In this document: positions 22,851 to 35,716 of the stretch, piece by piece
Numbering within the stretch: position 1 is the first letter of the stretch
Layout of the letters: every line of letters begins with the position of its first letter
Source of the DNA: Patiria miniata
Taxonomy: Eukaryota; Echinodermata; Asteroidea; Valvatida; Asterinidae
Direction: 5' to 3'
DNA: 64,000 bases
Assembly (NCBI RefSeq): GCF_015706575.1
Contig: NW_024037074.1
Coordinates: 4,030,001 to 4,094,000 of the forward strand
The notes under the pieces: model-generated
The model's input: only the letters and a program-made list of their open reading frames with translations
Database searches by the model: none
What the model was told of the DNA's origin: nothing
Program-made: the position numbers and the translations under genes

Positions 22851-24827
22851 TCTATCTGGGTCAGGGGTCCACGCACGCACGTCTTTTATTTCCGTCTTTG
22901 TTGGAAATAGGGACTCGTACAATAACGTTGCACGTGCCTTCATTTATCCCGCGCGCGTTTCACATTTAAGATTTAAAGGGCTTGCGACATCATTTTGATA
23001 CCGAAGATCAGTCTGTCGCTGCGAGTCTGAGTGTTACTGGCTGTACCTAGCCTTAGATTTCATTATCGAAGTAGAAAAGTTAAGGCGCGGAAGGCCAGGG
23101 CAGTGCGGCTATAGCCACGGGGCACTCTGGTCTCCAGAGTTCATGGGAGTGAGAGTCGTCGGCGCGCGGGCCATCTGATCTCGTTAAATCATCCTGGCGT
23201 GTTGTCGAGGGACCCTCACGGTAAACTCTTTTACCAAATTCGGCTCACGTATAATCTGATTTGCTATCGTATTTGTCAATGTTGCGCTCTATTGCCAAAT
23301 AAAAAAAGGCGTTTTGCGAGCGATGGGCGGCAATGCTATTACAACCTTCATATGCTGTTCTGTCGTCGGGTCACAGCTGCTCTGTTTGAGGGCTGCATGG
23401 TGAACAATCTTCAGTTATAATATGATAATGAATTTAAGGAAGGTGACGTTTTAGCAGGTAATAAAGACAACGAACAAGGATGATCCTACTTCCCAGCCAC
23501 TCTGGAATGCACTGGAGCTAGTGTACTAAATCATAAATGTAAATGACCAACATTATTGAACCGCTTCATCGCTACATCGAACAAGGTCAATGGAACTTAC
23601 GATAGAAAAGTGGATTTGTTTAGTATTACACATAGTGACGTCTTTCAAACGTGGAATGTGTAGATAGTAGGCTCGTGCGGCATCTTAATATTTATCAATA
23701 TTGAAAATAACTCACCAACAGGCAAAATAGTTGACGTTGTTTAAGGTTTAGCTGAGATCTCTTTCCCCCATACAACTCGAGGATAAACAATATTATGTAG
23801 TGCCCGCCCAAACGGGGTCAACCCAGAGCAGATGGGCGATACATCAGTACTTCGTTTGACTCCTAGACAGAGCCGACTCCTCATCAGGCTCATAGCAATT
23901 ACAATTTGTCACTCCTCACCTCCAAAGCGAAAAAAGATGGGAGGACACTTCCATCCAACTGGATTTTCATTTTTGTATGGGGCAATAATGGAAAAAAAAG
24001 GGTCATCAACGACAAAATCTCTGGTCCTCGTGTACTGGCATTTACTAGGCCTAAGAGGGCACGCGTCGGCTGGCGGTAGGTCAATCCATACGACGTGTCA
24101 GTCTGAAGACGCGACAGATGTAATACGGAGCGGAGGAGGAATGTATCCAATTGGCTTCGCGGTTGAGGAGGAAACTGTGTCGGGTAAATCTGTGGTCTGG
24201 GAAGAATTAGCTGACGGGGAAAAACCGCGGGAACAATGTGGTAGAATATCTGGGCAATTTCATTATGAAAGACAGTGTAATGTCCGTAACAGAGTCAATC
24301 AAGCATGGTATCTGATTATTGATTCAGAGAAGCGATCCAAAACTCCTAGTCTGTATCTCCTTGACCATCACTAGATAAATAATGGATGAAACAGATTAGA
24401 CAAAAAAACTGTTTCAGGTTTATTCACTGAGCTCTTAATAGCTCTGTTGCGGACATTACATATCTTATCAGCCATCTGCGGGAGAATAAACAATTAAAGA
24501 CGGGCGATGGGTACAACGTGTACATTTTTAGGATACATTCTGCTCCTAATGTAGGGATTCGTTTCTTGATTGAATGATATCCATGCATTAGGAAAACTTG
24601 AGTGATGTAAATACGAAGAGACCATAACGCAGTCGGCATACTTTGAACTGTTTCGAGTAAGCTATCACATAGGCATCCTTCAATGGGGGAAGCATTGTGC
24701 TTGCTATTGTTCAGATAATCCGTCATGTGGCAGTTGATTTGTACAATAGCATGCTCAATGCTTTCGCCATTCAAGGGGGCTCCGTGCATGTACAACAATA
24801 ACGCGATTGGTAGGGTCTAGGCCTATA
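22851..24827. other. Intergenic with two convergent open frames
   Basis: A + frame of 180 codons with a true ATG (23832-24374) faces a minus frame at 24424-24798 that opens without an ATG at its first codon. Between them lie AATAAATAA (24375-24383) and an 8-bp inverted repeat (TGAAACAG / CTGTTTCA). Neither product shows a known domain, signal peptide or conserved motif. A single frame of this length is expected about once or less by chance in 64 kb, so it is not called as a gene. Confidence 0.35.
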
Positions 24828-24892
24828 CAAGGAGGGATGTGAACCGGGGCCCTCAGAGGTGGAGGGCGAGGAAGGTTCATCTACACCAACCT
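24828..24892 (-). mobile_element. SINE-A head fragment, minus strand
   Basis: Only the tRNA-like head remains. The minus strand reads AAGGTTGGTGTAGATGAACC, then the family word CCTCGCCCTCCAC, then the B box GGTTCACATCC (24835-24845). It is degenerate in the A box. Confidence 0.6.
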
Positions 24893-26835
24893 TGTCGTAC
24901 TATGATACCCATGCAGCCCAGTGCATTGAATGGGCTATTTTGAAAGGAAATGCTGTCTTTCTGTTCCTAATTTAACCTTCGAATAACAGATTTTTAGTGA
25001 AGAAGTTCTAGCGTTGCGGTGTTTCTGACACTCGCAGTGAAATTACAAAGCCCGCCTGCATGCTGTCGCTAATTTGTATGACCGGCCTAATTTGTATTCG
25101 AGTGGGCGGAATACAACTTCCGTTCATGTTTGCGTGACGTGCAGATGGTTAAATCGGTCAAGAACGTCTCCAGGTAAAGCCTACACGCCGTAAGCAGCGG
25201 TCGTGTGAATTGGAAAGCCAGACTACAATGACATGTTCCACTGGTTTAGAAAAAAAGTTATTTACCCAGACAAGTTTGAACAGCTTTCCCCCCTCGAGCG
25301 GAACATGAACACGCACGTTTTTTGATGGAGGACTCTCAGCTTGGACGATAATATCTGGGGCCCTTTGGCCCTATGGCGCCGTCCGTCGATCGCAGCTCCT
25401 GACCCGCCTGATCAGACCTATACCAAGTCCCATTTTCACGGTGGCACAAGCCGCAATTTCGCGCTTGAAATGAGAAATGTAATTAGAAATCATATGTTGG
25501 CATTCGTTTGTGAATGATTCATTAATGCGTTATCCAAATACTGAACTCCTGAACGACACGTTATACACACGTCGCTGAATCGGCAATGGTAGGCCCATTT
25601 TGAAGGTAACGCGTTGTCATTATTGCAGTAACCCTTGCATGAAAATGAATCTTTTGTAACCTCAGTCCTTCACAAAAACAATTTACGTTTATTCTGCATT
25701 GAAGCAGTAACCAACTTTCGGACTGCCTGACCGTAGTGCTTTGATATAGACATGTAGACGGACGGACGTTTGGACTAGACTTTCCCCATGACATTTCAAA
25801 AATAAAGACAAAATGACAGACGAGACATTTGACCTTTGAAGTGACTAACGATTTTTTTCCCATTCAAAATTCTTGATTAATGTTAATCAAATATGTGCTA
25901 TTGGTAACAGCCTTCATCTTCAACCGACCGTTTCCAATTAAATATCGTTTTCAATATTCGCAAGGGTGCATTTTAACATCTACAGGGAAGAGCAAAATGC
26001 TTGAAATGATGGAGAGTACTTCTCGCTGTTTGCCACTTGTGTCACACCAACCCCACCACGGGCTACATCCATACTCCACTTTGCACGTGAACTGCGTGTT
26101 CTTACAGCACTCAAGCAATAACTCAATATTCCCCGGCTGCCTTTTAACAGACCTAAGACTAAATTGGATTTGCAGCTGGCACCTCACCTCGTGATATTTC
26201 ACGGGGTCCTTCGAGACATTTCCCCTGATACTGAAAGATTTGATACCTTTTGTTTCCCGCACTGATTTTTCGGCAAACCGTCAGATCCATCCATTGCACG
26301 CATCGGTCGGAAACATTTTTTTCGTACGTCGTGCGTGAGGTTGTCAGCGAAATGGCGTTACGGCGTGTTGGGCTCGCTGGAAGTTCATAGGATAAATGTC
26401 TCGTCGGGACCCGAGAGAGTAAACGATACATCAGATAAGACGATATGACCGACCGAGCGTTAAGGAAATTCAAATCAGTGAAACCCCGCCTGACATCTAC
26501 GGACTGACGGAGTGACAATTTGTACCAAGTTCAGTAACCTCATAGGATTGCAGACAATTAACAACTAACAGTTTTAGACATTACCACCAGTCGCAAATGT
26601 CTTACATCATTCAACTCAATGCGGAGATCATCTTTTCCCCAAAGGCAGGGATGACCCACCGCTTTCTGCCTCATTTTGGTGGGTTATTCAGTAACATGAA
26701 TTCCTGACCCGAATGTAGCCTTTATGAAATGACAAATCCCCCGAATAAAAAGTAAAACGAGCAATTTATGGGTCGCGAAATTAAATGAGCATTTAATTAA
26801 GCAGATCACGGCTCTCGTCGACGATACTCTAAATA
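24893..26835. other. Intergenic
   Basis: Unique-looking sequence. The stretch 25330-25540 is fairly GC-rich and then passes into TAAT-rich sequence. A minus-strand frame at 25951-26262 is Cys/Trp-rich around 26044-26109 and is discussed as a finding. No gene is called. Confidence 0.4.
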
Positions 26836-26854
26836 AATCCTGGATCCGCGCCTG
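26836..26854 (-). mobile_element. hAT-like terminus remnant
   Basis: The minus strand reads CAGGCGCGGATCCAGGATT, close to the CAGGGGCGGATCCAG-type end of hAT miniatures. Poly-C follows at 26950. No partner end was found. Confidence 0.4.
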
Positions 26855-29573
26855 CTATAGGCATAGTTAATTTGTGAGAGTATATTTTTTCTTTGAGCCC
26901 ACCTAATACAAAATCCTGGGTGCGCCGTTGTTTCACAAAATATAATCTGCCCCCCCCCCCTGTTAAAATCATCTTCCTACGTTCCTGATGAAAACCAATG
27001 CCCGGTTTTACTGGCTGTTTCAGAAAGGTAAACACGTAAATTTATTTGTGCAAATTCCAGCTCCAGATGAACCACGACATTTGACCGATTTCGAAATGAA
27101 ACAAGAGAACATGAACAAGCCCGGAAAGGACAGACGGACGGACTGACGCTGCTAACCCCACCTCAGCGTGCTGAGTTTGACTCAATAGATTATGCGCAGG
27201 TGCAGCGTAGTCTACGACCACCTGGCTGCCCATTGACAAAGTCATCATGGGAACAAACTCAGAACACTGCGGCGGGCCTTGGACCTGACTTAATTTTTCG
27301 ATGACGGTTCTGTTTCAGTATTTCTCAAAGATATAATTGCAGTCCGTGTAACTGTAGTTGGTACATAATTGCGCAAGTGCTTTTTCTGAATAAAGAGTAT
27401 TCGGAGCGAATGAACCGTACATGACTTGAGCTACAGAATTATCTATAGTGAGCCACAGAACTGCCTGCAATTATACAAGTAATAAAACGTGGATTTTAAT
27501 GCCCAGTTGCTTTTTTTGGAGGGGGGGGGGGGTTTAAAATTAATAAAAAATATTTATGATAGATGGCATAAATCTGCCAGGAAAACAATTGTGTGGCCGG
27601 ATGCATGGTTTTTATTGCTATGAACAGATGTAGGCCTAATTTATGTTTGAACAAAAATGAGCGCTCGCGTTGCCAATCGCTAGGAATATTAATATTAACT
27701 TTGCTAAAAGGGAACCGGGAAAAACAATTAATTTGTAAAACTCGATGAAATTTGAGAAGGGATAGAAAAGGAATAAAATCTACAAGCAATCTGTGCAGGC
27801 CACCCGCGCACATTGTGAGATGCGATGAAGCGGACATGACCGTTATGATTTTCACAGAAAAATTATGATTTCACCGAAACAAAAATCAACGACAGCCTGT
27901 AACATATCGTAATTAAGGTCATATATCCTTGTTTAAAATATAGGTTGATGTATTAAGGTTGATGAATCAGAGTGTTTATGAAAATCGCTGATCCGTGCAT
28001 AATGTACGTGATGATTGTATATGGAGGACGTATGAATACATAATAATGTAGCCCTACCTAATACATGTGGTGTTCGGAGATAAGTCCGCTTGAAATCATG
28101 TTCTTGTACATTACCGTATACATTTTTTGATAAGTTTTACATGTTTGAAAGACTCTCAGTTTTACCGACAGGGTAAAACCCCTTTTTGTTGTAACGCTAC
28201 GGCATAGCTCCGCGAAAGAACATAACAAGCGCCGAACAGTTATGACCATGCCGTTGCCTTGCATTAGAATTTCTGGAGTCATGTGGTTTGGCAAGGATTC
28301 CGTTAGAACTAATTTCTTAAATCAAATTTTCAAATGTGGACTTTCGCACGTGTAGGCCTAATAAAGAGAACGCTGTAAACCAGTTTCTTCTTCTTCAAAT
28401 CTAATTTGAACAGGACAGGTTGGTCGTTGTATATTCCATTAAGAAAATACAAGGGTTGGAAGCTTGACCACTACTTTTGCGTCCTTGGGTGTCAAGTCCA
28501 GTAGCAGTCAGTAGGAAGGCTCGAATCCCCTTGAAAAAAAAAAACTCGTGAAGATCGCTCCGCGGGTGCCAAGGCGAGGTTGATGGAGGCACACACCTCT
28601 CACACGTCCCAGCCACGCGTAACAAATCACACCTAGCAAGGTACACAGATGTACACAATCACAGCTGTGCACGCGAACGTACGAAATCGACTGTAAGATT
28701 TTGCATTAGAGCTTTTTTTTTTTGCCTTTTGGAATTCTCCCCGGGGCATGTAAAAGCCGGTGTCTTACCGTGCATGTCGCGTTCCCAAGCCTCTTACATC
28801 CTGATTCGATCGAAAGTGCAGCAAGCTGCTCAAACCTAAGGTGGGAGTCAGATGCTTATCTCCGATACTTTCCCTGTTTGTTCGTGAGTGTCGCTTCTGC
28901 TGACTTTTTTTTAAGCTTTCGTTCACGCAAGCTCATCTCAGGTTTCAGATTGCTGGCATGATGCACTCCCACGAACTTGAACTTTTTGCACCAACTCACT
29001 CCCTTTTACCACACGGCAAGGAAGTTGAACTAACAAGCGCGTGTTGAAGATCGATGAACCCCCAAGTCATTTGATCCAGAAAAGTGTCATTTTGACCCTC
29101 AAAAATGTAATTTTGACCCGGAAAAGTGGCATTTTTGGCCCGGACAAGTCTTATTTTGCCCCGAAAAAGGGTTGAGTCCAATAGATCCCGGATTGCGGGT
29201 CAATCTGCAGCCCTTGATGTTTTTAGAGCGTATTCTACTTCCACAGCCGCAGTAAATCAGATGATGTGTGGTTCATTACATTCATGTGGACTTATTAGAG
29301 TTCGCTATTATACGCTCAAAATAACGTCACACCCAAGTTTAAACACCCCGTAGCTTTCCTACGCATAAACCAAAGCACTAGAAACACTGAATAGGATATT
29401 TTGGTGACGGAATGTTTGTGTGTGCTTAACATAAAGGTTTAAAAGTAAAGGAGCTATAATTATCATCAAACTAAGGCATAAATATTGTTATGCATTAATA
29501 GTGTTATCACCATGAGGTATATACGACTAAATGGTACCTTTTGGAGACGAGTTATCGTCATTCTTTCGAAGAT
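26855..29573. other. Intergenic with G/C runs and a degenerate repeat
   Basis: A C run lies near 26950 and a G run near 27522. At 29079-29170 there is a loose tandem of about 20-22 bp (AAAAGTG, CATTTTTGACCC, GG) in four to five units. The rest is AT-rich with no recognisable gene. Confidence 0.4.
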
Positions 29574-29617
29574 AGGGAGACATCGGATATTATAGGGAGA
29601 TATTTTGATGTCTCCCT
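29574..29617. repeat. Perfect 11-bp inverted repeat
   Basis: AGGGAGACATC (29574-29584) and GATGTCTCCCT (29607-29617) are separated by 22 nt. The arm word AGGGAGA also recurs inside the spacer. Confidence 0.7.
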
Positions 29618-29740
29618 AATGTTAAAGCCCCCTTTAGAGGCAAAATTTTGTTGTTGCAACCGGGTTATATTTGTTACTCGTGGTCTAATTACCAAACGTA
29701 CCGAAACTCGTGGAAAAAAGGATAAGGGAACATTGGAAAC

Positions 29741-29883
29741 CAGCATGGTTTATTTCTGGAAAATAGTTGGAACTACTGGTCCCTTGGTGTAGGTCAGGCC
29801 CTCCGCTTCGTGTCGGGGGGTAGTCAGGCTGACCTACACCTCGGGACCAGTAATTCCCACTACTTCCCCTCAAACCATTCTGT
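29741..29883. mobile_element. Palindromic miniature element
   Basis: The inner arms TACTGGTCCC, two bases, GGTGTAGGTCAG (29774-29797) mirror 29829-29852. Weaker mirroring extends outwards through TAGT, GGAA and ATGGTTT to about 29742 and 29883. The total is about 143 bp. The symmetry suggests a fold-back MITE. No target duplication was read. Confidence 0.6.
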
Positions 29884-31144
29884 ATTTGTATATTACTGTA
29901 TTATTTTATCACATACTACAGCACCAGGCAATGAATAAAATACACCTTTAAAGTGGAATTAAATTCAAAAGCCCGCGGTATAGCAATGGAGCCTATAACC
30001 ACAATGTTATGTTGAATGTGTTTTTTCGTAACATTCTCTATAGCTCAATCGTCACGTACGAATATAGAATATGAAAATAACAAGCCCACTCGCAAACTGG
30101 AGGTCTTTCAAGTTCCCATTTCTCCGACTAAATGGTTTGTCTAAGTAAACAACGCTGATGGCACGACATCTAATTCAGATCTGGTGATGTCGACGACGGG
30201 GAACCAGACCCGTGACATTATGCGTGCAGATAGAGAAAAAGGAAAAAAAGAAAAAAAAAAAGACTTAAGCCGACAATGCATTATGGGATACGGAACACGT
30301 GTTTGTGTAATTTAATTGTCCAATGCGCGCCATACAACTCGCGATCATTTTGATAATATCGCAGACCAGTGAAGCCTGAAGTGAGCACTGCGCGGTGGGG
30401 GATATACATGGCTTGATTGACCTCACATCATTTGCATAAATTATTTCAGTTTTATGATCTTCTGTCGTTTCGGTGTAAATTTCGTGGAAAAATAAGGCAT
30501 TTTATTAAAGGACTTAAAATCTCGATAACCCGTCAAGCTCCGATATTAAGGCTTCACATTTTTTTATACCAAAACTGGAAATATGGAATTATAGACCCTG
30601 AGTGGTATTCTGTGTTATTTTTTTTTTATATTTAAATTAGCTTGTGTGTCAGCTGGCAATGTTTTTCGTATGTAACCGTTTATCTCCTTACCGTTGGGAA
30701 TGGACAGTGGTTGCTTTGTGTATAGGCTGCCATAAACTACATCACATGTTAACTTTACTCCTATCAACTTCGCTTTGATTGTAAATAATAATTTAAAATA
30801 AATATGGTGGCGAAATGAACACGAATATTTCTGTTGACCCTCGTTCACAGTTGCAAGGCTGGCGATTATGTTGACTCAAGTTGTAATGGGATTTGGGGGA
30901 CATACTACCTAGAGTAACATCATCAATCCCTGAAAGCAATTTATTTCTGGTTCAATTTAAATTTTTGTTTTGAGTTGTTCATTGATGAACGGTAGTTTTC
31001 CTTTAATTCTTTGTTTAAGGAACAATAGGTTCAACTTGACTTGGCACAAGGACTAAAGGCAGAGTTTTGACAAAATTTTAATTAGCTGGTAAAGAAAAAA
31101 TGCTGAGCAGTACTAGGCGCTAAGTGGATATTGGCTTAGAAACA
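29884..31144. other. Intergenic, AT-rich
   Basis: Poly-purine tract at 30232-30262. No gene or repeat was recognised. Confidence 0.5.
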
Positions 31145-31194
31145 TTATGTGCTTAGACCTTCAAGATCAATATCTTGAAGGTCTAAGCACATAA
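31145..31194. repeat. Perfect 23-bp hairpin with 4-nt loop
   Basis: The left arm 31145-31167 (TTATGTGCTTAGACCTTCAA, then GAT) is exactly complementary to the right arm 31172-31194. The loop is CAAT. It stands alone in AT-rich sequence. Perfect pairing with a tiny loop suggests a recent palindrome or a very small fold-back rather than a classical microRNA precursor. Confidence 0.93.
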
Positions 31195-33245
31195 CATGGT
31201 CATGCATTACTCTGAAAGTTTTTGCTCAAACGTTTCACAATATATATATACTATTGCGGTTGACCCATTAAAACAGGACATACATACCCTTTTACGATCA
31301 TACTAAAGCGCAGATTTGGCGCTAAGACAGGTCTCTCTATTATCAATCTGGCTATGTAATACACGAATGGGATCGTAAAAGTAGGTATCATGATCCGGCT
31401 TTGATTCGGCTGTAAGCCCCTTCAGTGATGATTGACCGTCCCTGCTAGGCTGAGTTGATGAGGAGGCATGAAAAGACATGCTCCCATATGGTGGCACAAA
31501 TCTGATAGTCACGAATGCATATCAGGGTACACCCACTGTCTGGAATCAACCAAGCAGGCATATTTTTTTTCTTTCTTAATGACGTTAGTGTGACGTCTCA
31601 GCTACCACACGTATACACCAGATACTCTATTACGGCGTATATGAATGTAAAAACATTGTGGAATTGAACCTATTCGTTACTAGGGTTGTAATAATGAAAC
31701 CCGTGCACGTTGATGAATATAAATACGTCCAATAACAGCACAATCCCAAAACTGCGGCTATTTGGTCGAATGTTAATGATATTACACGATTCTCACAGTG
31801 GTGTGCTGTTCGTGATCAGTGGCAGACCGTTCCTCTTATCCTGGCAAAATTGGTTATGCGTAACATTAAAGTAGGCTTGTTTTGCTACGTGATGAAGAGC
31901 CAGTGCAATAGTCTACTGTAATTGTTTTTTCTTTCAAACTGCAATCATTGGTGTAAAAATGTACATCTTGTGCTGTTTAAAATTGAGCCAATCCTTTATA
32001 CTATGGCATATGCAATGTATTGTGTTTAAAGATACAGTCCTCGAAAATGCATCTTTGTGTCTCATTTAACCTTATTTTCAATTTTCGTTTTGCCATTTTC
32101 AAGGGTATTTTTATGCCTTTTTGGTTTTCATGCTAATGAAAATGTCCATATTCATGAGCAAAACTGTGATGTCATTTCAGGCAAACATTTCAATGTTACT
32201 GTTATTTTAGCACCACAAGTTGCCGGAATTGGGGATAATTTGCTGTTGTAAAGTTTCTTTAATTTTTGGATTCGTTGCTGTGTCAGTACATGGCAGTAAG
32301 CCACTCGGCAAACTTTTCTCACAATTGTTTTCAATGAGCACATTTTTGGGTTCACAATGAAAGAACCAAACCCTAAACTGAACATTGTGTTCCCGACATG
32401 ACATCACAGCCTCAGCGCCCTCAGTTGTCCAAGAAAACATGCAACAGTTTCAATGTTTAAAGAAGTACCCTTTTCAATATAAGTAACCCAAAAAAGGGAT
32501 GTCGTACAGTTTTCAGACATTTAAGAGGAGGAGAAAGTTGCACAGAATATGTTCCAAAAAAATGCATTGCATGAACCCTTTAATGCTTAGATAACTTGAC
32601 TAGTTGATCCATCACTGAGGTTTTCGCTGTGTGTCTTTAACCAATAGATGTTCAGTTGTATGATAAGTATCCACATTATGTTACGAAGCAATGCATCATT
32701 TACAATTAGGTGCGTGACATTTACTGGAACAGAGCCGAGCCACTTTTCCATGTTGCCCCAGAGTCCGGGTGTTCCTGACCTGGTTAACGATCACGTATGT
32801 AAATACTTTTCAATTTCCCGTGACAGGTCTAATCTAGCACTTGAATGTAATACCCAGCGTAGCTTAGAGGCTTTTATCTCCTCTTTATTTTCAACCGTTA
32901 GTATTTTTAGACAGACCATATTGTGGGGATGTATATTATATACTGTACAAAATAACGTAAAACTACTAATTGTATTGGACGATTTTAGTTTAAAATGGTA
33001 CGGACTTTTTTCCTTAATAGCTTCATCGTTTTCCAAATATTGCTTGGGAAAATATGAAGCTATATTATACAAGTTGAATACGGACGCTGCATAAAAAGCA
33101 TGGTATCGGTGTAAAGTTAATACTTTAATACATGTACCATATGGTATATAGTTTCTATTTTACAGTGTAGGCCCTGTATGTTGTATTAAATTTGGCGCAC
33201 ATATGATTGTTTGGTGACGCTACACGATAACAAATTGGTATACTG
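31195..33245. other. Intergenic, nothing recognised
   Basis: Includes a TA microsatellite at 31240-31251 and a 148-codon + frame (32648-33094) without recognisable domains. The segment 32040-32150 is weakly similar to 54590-54665 (TTTGTGTC, GCCATTT, GGG, TGCC), perhaps an old shared repeat. Confidence 0.4.
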
Positions 33246-33655
33246 ATGGATCTGGTTCCCAGACCTAACGAGTCTTGCTTTTTAGGTCAAGTAGCCGCAA
33301 ATATCACGTGGCTTAAACCGGGCTGGATTCTACCCGGTGCCGAACATTTCCGAAGTTTTCCGAACGCATCTTCGTCGACAGTCGGATGTGCTCGGGTGCT
33401 TTTGTGTACTAAAAAGGTTACATATTCCAACAAAATTAATCGTTTTATTCGACCTGGCAAATTGGATGACAGACGTAATGTATGTGCATTTAAAACCCAT
33501 GGAGTAGAAGTTCAAGTATGCACTCAGACGAGGGGGCATTTCCCCCTGACTTAGTTGAGTCGTGTTCTATTTTCAGAGGTGACGGCTACCTGACCTATAC
33601 GATCTATTGAGAGACGTCAACAGATCGTCACGTCAGGGAGCCAGACTATGCTTTG
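33246..33655. mobile_element. Candidate inverted-repeat DNA element
   Basis: The left side has TCTGGTTCCCAGAC and, 30 bp in, AGGTCAAGTAGCCGCAAATA. The right side carries the complements GTGACGGCTACCTGACCT and GTCAGGGAGCCAGA (33575-33648). The right side also has a local stem: CCTGAC, ACGATCT / AGATCGT, GTCAGG. The halves are imperfect, so the boundaries are approximate. Confidence 0.5.
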
Positions 33656-35269
33656 ATATGCCAGGTCAAAAAGATGTGGATTTCTGAGCATATTCGTCCA
33701 GATATCCTGTCGATTATCAGTAGACGTATTTGATCATTCATTATGAATGACAAAATTGTTTTAAAGCACTTGTAAATTTTAAGACAAAAGTGTATAACTT
33801 TGCAGCTAATGTAGCATAAATAACAGTGAAATTAACAATAGACATACATGTGTTGTAGATAATGTTAAATGTTTACAACTGTATACCATGGTGATTGTGT
33901 TGATACTAGTTAACGGACGCCAGATAGATGAACAGATTTGACAGAATTTGTTGTAAATAAATTTTAAGATGCCATCTGATCTCCAATCTCAATGTAGTTC
34001 AGTTTCTTTATTATTCCCCTCTATTTAAAACTTTTTTAAAAACCTTTTTTGTGTGTTTTTGTTTGTTTGTGTTAAGCATAGAAATGTCTTTATGTTTCTT
34101 TTGTCGTTTCATCGTGTTAACAGCAAAATGGTGCCGAAGTGTACAAACAACGGGCGAAGCTTTTTATCTTACAATTGTCTACGTTCAGTGCGTCAACACA
34201 TAATAACTATTGAATCATACCAAATGGAGTAAATTCTCGTAGTAGCCCTTAATTCAATAAACGTGTCCTTAAAAGAGTCCCGTATTTATAAGATCAGTGG
34301 ACGAAACCCGTAAAATTTAGGACTGGAAAAAAGGGTTGAGTGCCTGGGATTCGCTTATGGTGATCCGAATCCTTTTAAAATGCGTAGCTTTGCTGGCTCT
34401 GCCTGCTGCTCGCCCCCTAACAAATCAGATGAGCGCCCTGAACGCAGTTGGCGGGAATTGCAGATGCTCTTACGCTCAAATTGGGAAAAGGCAGTTCGAT
34501 CTTCCAGCAGGCATGCATAGAGCTCGCTACATCAAAAAAGAGAGGAAAGACTAGGGACTGTGAGACGCTGGTCAAACGGTGCTGCCGCATGAGCGGTAAT
34601 GCGTCCGGTTTAGACCCCCGAGGACCACTCAAACAATTAGAATTAAATTGAGAAGGTTGGGCGAGGGGTCGGTTTCATGCTTTGCAAGGCAAATTCATTT
34701 CTCCTCCCTGGAGCAAGGACTGCTATATACACTCGTTCCTGACCTGCTGGCGTAGGCCTGGCGATTCCTCCCCTTGCTTCGTACTTTTCTACAAACCCAC
34801 CGATCAATACGAACTCTCTCTTTGCTGGGGGAAATGTTCGTAAATGTGGTGTATCAATGCATACGTCGACACTCTTTTGGTACTGTACGTTGATACGGAA
34901 CCCCCCCCCCCCCGCCCCGAGCGTCATCGCATGAAGACAATGTTTGTTCAGGGGAGTCTTCCTGGAATGTACTGATACTTTTCATGTAAATAGAGCAGTC
35001 TCCACCGCATTCACCTATTTTTAGCCTTCCAAAACGGGCGTAGGAGCATTTCATGCAATTCAATTTGTGGCAATGCTCAGTGCGGGCTACTGAATTCGAG
35101 TGATCATTCACAGTATAAAAGTACACAGCCACGCAAACAAAGTAATTTTGTCTGAAAGCCACATTTGTAAGTGAAATATTTTATTGAACCACATGCGGCT
35201 GGAGCTCTTGACCTTTTTTTTTTTTTTATCTGTACAACTGTTGTCTGTTGACAATTTGTATTCTTGAAC
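33656..35269. other. Intergenic; possible cysteine-rich exon
   Basis: Mostly AT-rich. A C run lies at 34901-34914. A minus-strand frame with six Cys in 48 residues, including CGGDC, lies near 34929-35072 and is treated as a finding. Nothing else was recognised. Confidence 0.4.
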
Positions 35270-35271
35270 TA

Positions 35272-35714
35272 CAGGGTAGTGCAAAAAGAAGGAAACCCAC
35301 TTTTGACAGCAATTTTCACCTATTTGTTGAGCATATTTCAAAATTTAATGGTATGAAGATATTGATCTTTAATCACAAGTTACGAAAAAATGATTGGAAA
35401 TGCATATTTTGTCTTCAAGATATGGTAGTTTGAAGAAGTCATGTGCCAAACCTGTTTGTCCACGGATGGCTATATTCCATCCGATTGGCAGAGCTCTGGA
35501 GCTTGATTTGAAGACCCAAAAAACCCACTACACTATACAAATGTACTTTAATACACGTGGACAGCAGTGATTGTGGTTAATTTTTTTCACCACCTTTGAT
35601 TGAAGAGCTACACCTCACTATATTAAAAATAAAGTTCACATAGCTATGCATAGGTTACTTAAGTAGGTTAAGATTCCTGTCAAAAGTGGGTTTCCTTCTT
35701 TTTGCACCACCCTG
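35272..35714. mobile_element. TA-flanked MITE, family 2
   Basis: A 443-bp element with ends CAGGGTAGTGCAAAAAGAAG and CTTCTTTTTGCACCACCCTG. The terminal repeat continues through GAAACCCACTTTTGACAG, so it is about 40 bp with one to two differences. TA lies on both sides (35270-35271 and 35715-35716), which indicates the Tc1/mariner superfamily. No transposase remnant. Confidence 0.9.
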
Positions 35715-35716
35715 TA

